Source of the DNA: Dysidea avara
Lineage: Eukaryota > Porifera > Demospongiae > Dictyoceratida > Dysideidae
Assembly: GCF_963678975.1 (NCBI RefSeq)
Contig: NC_089274.1
Coordinates: 3,646,001-3,710,000 of the forward strand
Length of the DNA: 64,000 nucleotides
Reading direction: 5' to 3'
The first letter of the stretch is position 1; each line of letters starts with the position of its first letter. Position numbers and translations under genes: made by a program. This document shows positions 58,001 through 64,000 of the stretch, piece after piece. The notes under the pieces are model-generated. The model saw nothing but the letters and a program-made list of their open reading frames with translations. It searched no databases and was not told the DNA's origin.

Positions 58001-59487
58001 CTGCGGATATTGATATTTGTTTCAAGCCCTCAAAATGCATCTCATTTTTGTTTGATGGCTCCAAACTCTTACTTCAAGGGATACCTTTGTCCAAGGGATC
58101 AACACGGTCGATCACTGAGGGGCAAACCAAATTTTTGGGAAAGCTTATTGACGTATCCTTAAGTGCAACCAAGAAGGCTGCAGGTAAGCAAATGATTAAT
58201 CGTTTGACTGATTTGCTAACTGCAACCGACTTACTTCCTATACGTGGTGAATATAAACTCTGGATTTACAGGAACTATATCATCTCTTTACTGCGATTCC
58301 ATTTGCGTGTAGATGCAGTTTCAAGCTGGACTATTTCAAGGTTAGAGTCCTGTTTCCTCCAGAAATAATGTAAGTTGCCCCGTAGTGCTTTTAGAGTTAT
58401 ACTATACTACCCAGGAGTTTGTTGTCCCAGTATTACTCATGTATCCAGGGAGGAAAGCTCAGTCTGCTGTCCTGTGTTAGTGCTACTTCTGACCCTCGGC
58501 TTCAGGAGTTAGGCCTACAGCTACGTTGCCCTGTTGCATGTTCTCACTAGTATTGGCCTCTTTCTTCCGGTATATGATCTCATATTTGTGTACCTCCTGC
58601 TGTGATAATACTCTATGCCCAGTGTCTGAGACAACTCAAGTTCTCCTGTCACTGCATCAATAACAGCCTACTGCCATGGCAGTAGAGCAACTACTGGAAT
58701 TCTTTTGTTTTGAAGTTCGGCACAAATCGGATTATGATTCATCAAGAATTATGAATTAAAGTTGCTACTAATGACACATATGCATGGCCACATAACATGA
58801 TTATACAGTATGTAGCGACACATGTGCAACCAGCGTAGCCTGGTAGTAGCTTGTGTAGAGTGAAATCTCATTAAGCTACTGGTACTCGGTTCCTTCAAAA
58901 AGAAAATAATGTGTTCCAAGAAAGCTGATCTTGTTAAGGATGTGGTGATGTCAAGACACCAATGCACTACCAGGTATATGTTCAGCTCTGTGCTATCATG
59001 ACTATATAGTGGGCTAGGGTAACTTATTGTATTACGCCTTGCAATGTTTACACATTTACTAATGGTTTCAACTTTATAAGTATTCAACATTATTAATTCA
59101 TGCATAATAAACACAAATTCAGAATGTACATATGTTCTGGCAATGATTGTAGATCTTTACTTTATTGTAGTCAGCAGCTAAAGTGAATCCAAGTCATTTA
59201 GACATATGTAGCTACATAGATAAATATTAAAAGCATGTATTTGTACTCAAATCCATAGCCCTAATTTTTACTTGATGCATATTTGTATGATTACTGAATT
59301 ACAGTGTATTGGGTTAATATTGTTTGGTGCTAAAGATGACATGTTTGATAATAATAAGTAATGTAATATGTGATTTGTTCTGTAATAGAGTGGATGGAAT
59401 GTACTGCACCATGCAGCTTATGGTGGAGACGTTAGCATGATATCCGCAATAATGGATTTGGTAGTCGACCTCAACAGCATTACTAAT
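52058..59487 (+). CDS. Ankyrin-repeat gene, three internal exons (partial)
   Basis: Exons are 52,058-52,165 (after TGTTACAG, before GTGAGT), 55,293-55,391 (after TTGTGTAG, before GTGAGT) and 59,389-59,487 (after TGTAATAG, before GTAAGT). All are in phase 0. Exons 2 and 3 are exactly 99 bp, 33 codons, each one ankyrin repeat: TLLQWAVLYSQLEVFQKLME with HKADIHIVDD, and SGWNVLHHAAYGGDVSMISA with DLNSITN. Exon 1 (LFDVVEKGDLDKVNEML...DVNTR) is a repeat-like capping unit. Ankyrin arrays are protein-interaction scaffolds. The catalytic or signalling part of the gene, if any, lies outside the window. The introns (3.1 and 4.0 kb) are packed with mobile elements. Exons before 52,058 were not identified and the gene must continue past 59,487. 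Confidence 0.87.
52305..52793. mobile_element. hAT-type MITE, CAGTGTTGGG family, in ankyrin intron 1
   Basis: It begins CAGTGTTGGGCAAGTTAC and ends GTTACTCCCAACACTG. It is flanked by GCTATAGC at 52,297-52,304 and 52,794-52,801, an exact 8 bp target duplication. Same family as 6,474-6,984, in the opposite orientation. No coding capacity. Confidence 0.92.
53655..53740. repeat. Perfect 28 bp stem hairpin, 30 nt loop
   Basis: The left arm 53,655-53,682 starts CTAGCTACTAAAGTTTAGAA. The right arm 53,713-53,740 is its exact complement ending TTTAGTAGCTAG. It could be a tiny MITE or the hairpin of a small RNA. Position: intron 1 of the ankyrin gene. Confidence 0.85.
54479..54868. mobile_element. TA-flanked MITE with perfect 29 bp TIRs
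   Basis: Both ends carry the same 29 bp inverted repeat beginning CCGTATTTGACCGGTTAATA (54,479-54,507 and 54,840-54,868), with TA on each side (54,477-54,478 and 54,869-54,870). Subterminal AGCCGC strings repeat near both ends. The TA duplication fits Tc1/mariner-like elements. No transposase. Confidence 0.9.
55161..55930 (-). repeat. Cluster of dispersed 20 nt motif copies
   Basis: On the minus strand: complement of TACTCAAATAGAACAGTCAC at 55,162-55,181, TACTCTAATAGAACA at 55,541-55,555 and TACCCTAATAGAACGGTCAC at 55,910-55,929. A weaker copy is near 55,131-55,145. They surround exon 2 of the ankyrin gene. Confidence 0.7.
56112..58740 (+). pseudogene. Decayed LINE (non-LTR retrotransposon) reverse transcriptase
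   Basis: Pieces in three frames show the polymerase in order: an N-terminal part with TDSITPSLMNSTLQHC; SVPGIDGITYYYLSHFPSP; ACWGLARIKLKYKSGDNSDP with FRLIALTS (RT blocks 1-2); VQKGFITGLSGVFEHIYAVS and KNAFGSVSHRLIFDML (56,820-57,000); a strand region to 57,240; GYADDVTLLSSDI (57,516-57,555), which contains the YADD catalytic box; and, after an inserted MITE, AADIDICFKPSKCISFLFDG through LRFHLRVDAVSSWTISRLES (57,990-58,370) and a C-terminal remnant to about 58,740. Several stops and shifts (for example near 56,543, 56,937 and 57,110) make it inactive. It lies in the large intron of the ankyrin gene, on the same strand. Confidence 0.88.
57583..57977. mobile_element. hAT-type MITE inserted into the LINE
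   Basis: The ends are TAGGGTTGAGCGAT and ATCGCTCAGCCCTA (13 of 14 matching). GCTGCAAT occurs at 57,575-57,582 and 57,978-57,985, an exact 8 bp target duplication. It lies between the YADD box and the next reverse-transcriptase block of the LINE, and the LINE reading resumes directly behind it. Interior rich in CGATATATCG palindromes. Confidence 0.94.
58741..59388. other. Remaining intron sequence before ankyrin exon 3
   Basis: No element or exon recognised. Confidence 0.4.
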
Positions 59488-59608
59488 GTAAGTAATATAT
59501 TGTGTATTTGTGTTGCATTCATGTATATACCACAGAGAATGAAATGTATCCATAAATGAACAAAGACTAAGACTTTGATGGAACCATTATTTGTATAATT
59601 GACTATGG

Positions 59609-59915
59609 TGTATAGAGACCATTCCTAGACCACTCATAGACAGTCAATGTACCACTATTGACCATAATTATTGAGAAGGGCATGACGAATTGCTGAGGCC
59701 ACAATGGGGAGAAATACTGTCCTAGGAACCATGTGTCTTGACGACGGGGATAAGGTTCGCACACCAGGGAAGAACGACTTGATCTAGCGTGATTGACAGG
59801 ATACAAATGACACGCTACACGCACAGCACACTATAACACGCACGTGATCATACAAATTCTAATTGATGTTCCTATTACAATACCACAATACATAAGTGTT
59901 CAATCATTTCCTACA
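59609..59915 (-). repeat. Probable 3' LTR of BEL element
   Basis: In element orientation it starts TGTAGGAAATGA right after a purine tract (GGAGGA) at the end of pol, and probably ends ...CTCTATACA at 59,609. The TG...CA ends and ~307 bp length are typical. The boundary at 59,609 is a guess, because the 5' LTR is not available for comparison. Confidence 0.6.
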
Positions 59916-60165
59916 TCCTCCGGGGGGCGGCTTAACAGTGTACTCCATTCGGAGATCTTCCTTAATGCCTTAGAGGCAGCCTTTCTTTGGACACGTTGAC
60001 TGCTGGAGGATGCAGATCTATCACTGGACTTATCTACTGAGTGTGATTCTTGTGAATTATTATTAGAGGATCCCTGAGAGCTTGTTTGATGTGGGTCAGA
60101 GACCTCCAGTGGATATAACTTGACAATTGGGCGAGTTGTCTTGTAGTTTTTCCATTCTAATGTGA
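59900..60165 (-). pseudogene. C-terminal end of BEL pol, out of frame
   Basis: After a frameshift near 60,155 homology continues in another frame with EWKNYKTTRPIVKLYPLEV, the usual final strand of BEL integrase C-termini. A Ser-rich tail follows and ends RPPEDVGND at 59,900. The last codons overlap the LTR start, as is common in BEL elements. Confidence 0.85.
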
Positions 60166-63100
60166 GCTGCACGGGTCAAGTTATCTCCTCCTTTGATGAG
60201 ACCTTCTACAACAGCTAGCCTCCACTGCATTCTCGGCTTCTCGTCGTGCACAATCACAACATCTCCCACCTTAATTACCTCCTTGTTGTGGCCTGAAATC
60301 TTGTTGAATTCTCTTAGAGATGTTAAATATTCGGTCTTCCAACGGTTCCAAAACTTCTGTATTACTACTGAGTGTTTGTCAACCTTATCCCTCATGCTGG
60401 AACCATTGACATAAGTTGGATCTTCTTCGGGTTTGTTTAAGACATGCGGCACTTGGCGGATTCTTCTCCCATATAACAAGTGTGAAGGCGTGAGTGGCTC
60501 TGGGTCAGAAAGGTCTGGGGAGACATAAGTCAAGGGTCGGTCATTTAGCATGGCTTCAATCTCTGTAACAATAGTCTCAAGTTGCTTGAGTGTGACAAAC
60601 GCTCCTCCCAGTGTCTTTTTGATGGCTTGCTTTGTCAGACCTACCATTCGCTCCCAGAAGCCACCGTACCATGGCGCCCGTTTGGGGATGAAACGCCATG
60701 TTACATTGTTTTGTTCTAGTTCCTTCTGCAATGTCTCTGACTCAAACAACCTTTGTAGATCCTCCGCCGCCGCCAGAAATGTTGAAGCATTGTCTGATAT
60801 CATTGTGGATGGCAGAGACTTGCGGCTGGAGAACCTACGAAAGGCTAACAAAAAGGTTTGCACAGATAGGTCACAGACTACTTCAATGTGTACCGCACGT
60901 GTGACAGCACATGTAAAAATACAGATGTATACCTTAGTCTCTTCTTCTCTGTCCTTGATATACAGTGCCCCAGTAAAATCCACCCCAGTGACTGTAAAGG
61001 GAGGGGATTCAGAAACACGGACCTTGGGGAGTGGTGGTGGGTCTGGAGCTCTGAAAGGTTTTCCCATCAGCTTGTTGCAGATCACACAGCGTCGTAATAA
61101 CTTCCTCACATATTGACGTGCTGATGGTATCCAATACACCTGTCGTAGTGCTGTGACGGTAATGCTCACGCCACCATGATGGAGCTTGGTGTGGGTATCC
61201 ATAACAATGAGGTCAGTGAATGAACAGTTGATGGGCAGAAGAATTGGGAACTTGGCAAGTTCTGATGTGGGAGCATTATGAATCCGTCCCCCACAACGGA
61301 GTAGCTGGTTGTCATCCAGGAACAAGCAAAGTTGTCTCACCAATGTTGGACATTTGGACTGCTTCTTAAGTAGATAAGTTAGTTCTTCACGGTAGGTCAT
61401 GTGTTGTATGCCTTTAATTATATGACGTCGGGCATGAGCCAGTTCAGAGCTAGACAAGGCTCCACAAATCTTATTCTGTGGCTTGTGGAGGTTGTTGGAA
61501 AATCTAAGAACATAAGCAGTTACAGCCGACAATCGATTAATGCTGCTATATCGAGATATGTCTATAATGGATAGTATACAGGGCTCACTTTCAGTAGTGT
61601 CTGCCACAAGTGGGGTACTAGGAGAAGCTTCTTCTGCTTGTATGTGGAGTATACTGGTAGGTGTCCAAGTAGGCCATGCAGATCTGTTGAGCAACCATCC
61701 AGGGCCTTGTGTCCATAGTGTTGATGACTTCAACTGGTCAGTAGATAATCCTCTCGTAAGAAGGTCAGCTGGATTATCACCTGAGGGTGTAAATGACCAA
61801 GTGGCTGCAGGAAAGGCTTTACAGATCTTGTTGACTCGATGTGCGATAAATGGCTTAGGATTGGTGCCCTTGTGTATCCAGTGAAGGACAATCTGACTAT
61901 CAGTCCAGAAGTACACTCCCAATTGTTTCTCCTGTGGAATTGAAGAGCAGACAAATTCAGTCAGTCTAGTGGCAGTAACAGCTGCCATAAGCTCTAATCT
62001 TGGTAATGTAGTGGATCTGATAGGAGCTACACGGTTCTTTGACATGGCAAGACAAACACGGTTGTTACTGCTGAGGTACACCACAGCTCCATAGGCCTTT
62101 GTACTGGCATCTGCAAACACAAAAATGTTATCAATTTGTGTACCTGGGTGGTTGTGTAGAAAGTATAGTCTTGGTATTAGCAGGTTTGGTAGTTCTCTTA
62201 ACTCAACTAGAGTGGCTGTCCACCGGTCTTTGATTGTGTCTGGGAGAGGCTCATCCCATGTGAGTTTGGTCTGCCAAATTTCTTGTAGCAGTATCTTGGC
62301 CTTCACTGTCACTGGGGTCATCCACCCTAAAGGGTCGAAGATTTGGGATGAGGCCTGCAGTACGTCTCTCTTAGTTACATATGTGTTTACAGCAGGAAGC
62401 TTTCTTGCAGAAAGTGAAATCATGTCTGTAGCTGTGTTCCATCGTAACCCCAGGATTCCTACGGTAGTGTTTGGATCGCTGGTTTTGTCTTGTCTTGTAA
62501 TTTCCTGGAGGTGTTTGCCGTTTGTCGACCATGACCTGAGGTTGAACTTGGCTTGATTCATCAGATCTCGCGATTGTGAGTAGTATGTTAGGAGTTCTTC
62601 TTCAGTACTGCACCCAGACAGAATGTTGTCTACGTAGATATTGTCTTGCATGTCTTTTGCCACTTCATCGGGGAATTTTGACAAGTGTAGATTCAGCACT
62701 GCTCCAAGCATGAAAGGGGAGCTGGAGGCTCCAAATGGAACCACTGTAAAACGGTAAGATTGGAATTCATTATCAGCACTCTGGGGATCTGATGGCCACA
62801 GGAATCTGGTAAAGTCTCTATCTGATGGGTGCAGCTTGACATGGAGGAATGCCTTTTCTATGTCAGTAGAGAGGGCGAAGGCATGAATACAAAAACGCAG
62901 TAGGATGGCACAGAGATTGTTCAAAAATGGGGGTCCTACTGTGAGACAGTCATTCAAACTGGCTGACTTACCACTTCCACGACAGCTACAATCATATACA
63001 ATTCTGATTGGAGTGGTCACCGAATCCTTCTTAACTGGGTGATGTGGCAAGTAGTGCACATTATCGGCAGTATCATTGTCCACTCTCTCAATAAATCCTC

Positions 63101-63836
63101 TCTGCTCTTGCTCTTTCATGATACCATCATACAGTTGTAGAAGTTCAGGAGACTTTCTCAACTTGTTCAATAGGGTAAGAGTTCTTCCTTTGCAGGTGGC
63201 AAAATTAGATGGGAGGTCAGGTTTGTTGACTTTCCATGGAAACTTTGCAATGTAGATGCCTTCACTTGTTTGTGAGATGGATGATTCTTGGTACTGTTGA
63301 AGAAATGTCAGATCTGGAGATGTGTTGGCTTCTGTTCCAACTGCCTCAATTGACCAAAATTGCTCAATGTTGGGTACCTTTAACTCCTGTGTGGTCATGG
63401 TTGATGTGAGTTGGAGGAGGGCAGATGATGTACATTCAAATAGTGCAATTGGTAGTGGCCCAGATAACAAGTACCCGAGTTTGGACTGCTGGGCAGTGGG
63501 GCCTTTGCCTCTGACAATGTGGTCTTCAACAAAGCTCCAATAGAAATCTGTTCCAATTAATAGAGAAATGGTGAAATTCCTTCCACAGGTAACTGGATGA
63601 GCAAGCTTTAGGCCCTGTAAGTGTGGCATGGTGTAGACAGCAGTGGACACTAAATTCTGGATGGGAGCTGCAATTGACGGAACAATTAGAACAGATATAG
63701 GAATTAGCTCACCAGATGCTGTCTGCACTTCCACTGTAGCTATTCCAAGTGTCTGATTAGATGTGGCTGTAGTGCCAAAGGATGCTACACCGATATCAAC
63801 TGTGGATGTGGGGGTAATTTGTAACTCACTAGCCAT
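60096..63836 (-). CDS. BEL/Pao Pol polyprotein, 1,246-residue open frame
   Basis: Domains in order. Residues ~1-190: the rest of an A17-type aspartic protease (LLIGTDFYWSF, KLGYLLSGPL). ~270-450: reverse transcriptase with TPIRIVYDCS, FALSTDIEKAFLHVKLHPSD and the YVDN box (YVDNILSG), the variant seen in BEL elements. ~560-690: RNase H (IFVFADASTKAYGAVVYL, YFWTDSQIVLHWI). ~880-950: integrase zinc module (LHHGGVSITVTALRQVYWIP, RCVICNKLMGKPF). ~960-1,130: integrase core with the three acidic positions in VTGVDFTG, MISDNASTF and YGGFWERMVG. ~1,180-1,240: DUF5641-like end. Open and intact-looking for 3.7 kb. The Met at 63,836 lies inside the protease and is not the true start, because a one-base loss near 63,877 separates it from the upstream half. 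Confidence 0.95.
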   Translation of the reverse strand: MASELQITPTSTVDIGVASFGTTATSNQTLGIATVEVQTASGELIPISVLIVPSIAAPIQNLVSTAVYTMPHLQGLKLAHPVTCGRNFTISLLIGTDFYWSFVEDHIVRGKGPTAQQSKLGYLLSGPLPIALFECTSSALLQLTSTMTTQELKVPNIEQFWSIEAVGTEANTSPDLTFLQQYQESSISQTSEGIYIAKFPWKVNKPDLPSNFATCKGRTLTLLNKLRKSPELLQLYDGIMKEQEQRGFIERVDNDTADNVHYLPHHPVKKDSVTTPIRIVYDCSCRGSGKSASLNDCLTVGPPFLNNLCAILLRFCIHAFALSTDIEKAFLHVKLHPSDRDFTRFLWPSDPQSADNEFQSYRFTVVPFGASSSPFMLGAVLNLHLSKFPDEVAKDMQDNIYVDNILSGCSTEEELLTYYSQSRDLMNQAKFNLRSWSTNGKHLQEITRQDKTSDPNTTVGILGLRWNTATDMISLSARKLPAVNTYVTKRDVLQASSQIFDPLGWMTPVTVKAKILLQEIWQTKLTWDEPLPDTIKDRWTATLVELRELPNLLIPRLYFLHNHPGTQIDNIFVFADASTKAYGAVVYLSSNNRVCLAMSKNRVAPIRSTTLPRLELMAAVTATRLTEFVCSSIPQEKQLGVYFWTDSQIVLHWIHKGTNPKPFIAHRVNKICKAFPAATWSFTPSGDNPADLLTRGLSTDQLKSSTLWTQGPGWLLNRSAWPTWTPTSILHIQAEEASPSTPLVADTTESEPCILSIIDISRYSSINRLSAVTAYVLRFSNNLHKPQNKICGALSSSELAHARRHIIKGIQHMTYREELTYLLKKQSKCPTLVRQLCLFLDDNQLLRCGGRIHNAPTSELAKFPILLPINCSFTDLIVMDTHTKLHHGGVSITVTALRQVYWIPSARQYVRKLLRRCVICNKLMGKPFRAPDPPPLPKVRVSESPPFTVTGVDFTGALYIKDREEETKVYICIFTCAVTRAVHIEVVCDLSVQTFLLAFRRFSSRKSLPSTMISDNASTFLAAAEDLQRLFESETLQKELEQNNVTWRFIPKRAPWYGGFWERMVGLTKQAIKKTLGGAFVTLKQLETIVTEIEAMLNDRPLTYVSPDLSDPEPLTPSHLLYGRRIRQVPHVLNKPEEDPTYVNGSSMRDKVDKHSVVIQKFWNRWKTEYLTSLREFNKISGHNKEVIKVGDVVIVHDEKPRMQWRLAVVEGLIKGGDNLTRAAHIRMEKLQDNSPNCQVISTGGL

Positions 63837-64000
63837 GTCGGCTGAAATAAATGATCGTTGTGCTCCCTCATCGAAAGGATATTTGCTTGAGCTTTGATGT
63901 TACCAGCAATGATGGGAGCCACTGCAGTTTTCAGTAAACAATTGACGTTCTCAGGAGCCTGTGATGTCGGTGTTAATAGTCCAGCAGTGGTTGTGGGCGT
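63837..64000 (-). pseudogene. Upstream part of BEL protease, separated by a frameshift
   Basis: The minus-strand frame entering from the right edge reads NCLLKTAVAPIIAGNIKAQA, the usual start of A17 proteases. The catalytic DEGAQRSFIS segment follows, but in the frame of the main polyprotein. The two differ by one base in the ATCCTTTCGAT string at about 63,877. This may be a mutation or a sequencing error. Confidence 0.85.

Larger units (their letters stand above)
59609..64000 (-). mobile_element. BEL/Pao LTR retrotransposon, 3' part; continues past the window
   Basis: Minus strand. The pol gene and 3' LTR are present; gag and the 5' LTR lie beyond position 64,000. The order aspartic protease (A17 type), reverse transcriptase, RNase H, integrase and a DUF5641-like end identifies BEL/Pao. 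It sits antisense in the ankyrin gene, just downstream of its third visible exon. Without the other LTR its age and target duplication cannot be judged. Confidence 0.95.

Noticed and set aside
60550-61116. 188-codon plus-strand frame opposite the BEL integrase
   Set aside because: Antisense shadow of the conserved pol frame; it has no domain of its own.

Overview
The window is eukaryotic, AT-rich and gene-poor. It has GT-AG introns (short ones of 61 and 71 bp, long ones of several kb), a Pol III tRNA gene, and a dense load of LTR, LINE and DNA-transposon material. A cofilin-like gene, an ankyrin-repeat gene with one repeat per exon, and BEL/Pao and Ty3/Gypsy elements point to an invertebrate metazoan. 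The compact introns and repeat style would fit a demosponge, but that is an inference and no species can be named from the sequence alone.

Layout. 1-20 kb: no convincing host gene. It holds a GT microsatellite (4.5 kb), hAT-type MITEs (6.5 and 11.9 kb), an ~830 bp near-perfect palindrome (10.25-11.08 kb), degenerate tandem repeats (14-16 kb) and LINE reverse-transcriptase tails (12.6 and 17.4-18.4 kb). 20.7-25.0 kb: a Ty3/Gypsy element with identical 123 bp LTRs and a 5 bp target duplication but broken coding frames. 27.7 kb: tRNA-Thr(AGT). 28.3-28.8 kb: a complete two-exon cofilin/ADF gene. 29.6-30.7 kb: two small DNA elements. 35.6-38.3 kb: scattered exons, including the C-terminal part of a ubiquitin-specific protease-like gene. 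39.2-45.8 kb: exons of a Ulp1/C48 protease, then a Ser/Pro/Thr hexapeptide minisatellite, a zinc-binding motif, a MULE-type transposase, a SWIM finger and a basic nuclear-localisation tail, all on the + strand. This composite locus is the most unusual thing in the window. It is broken by frameshifts, one of them an exact 14 bp tandem duplication. 45.8-50.1 kb: three long inverted-repeat elements, one with a second TIR element inserted into its left arm. 52.06-59.49 kb: three exons of an ankyrin gene, whose introns are filled with MITEs and a decayed LINE that itself carries a hAT MITE with a perfect 8 bp target duplication. 59.6-64.0 kb: a BEL/Pao retrotransposon on the minus strand that runs off the right edge.

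Two small-scale signals are not explained by any gene. One is a 20 nt motif (consensus GTGACTGTTCTATTAGAGTA) scattered in both orientations, often in pairs. The other is a hairpin at 16.4 and 51.8 kb whose stem differs between the copies by a compensatory base-pair swap inside a conserved ~60 bp block.
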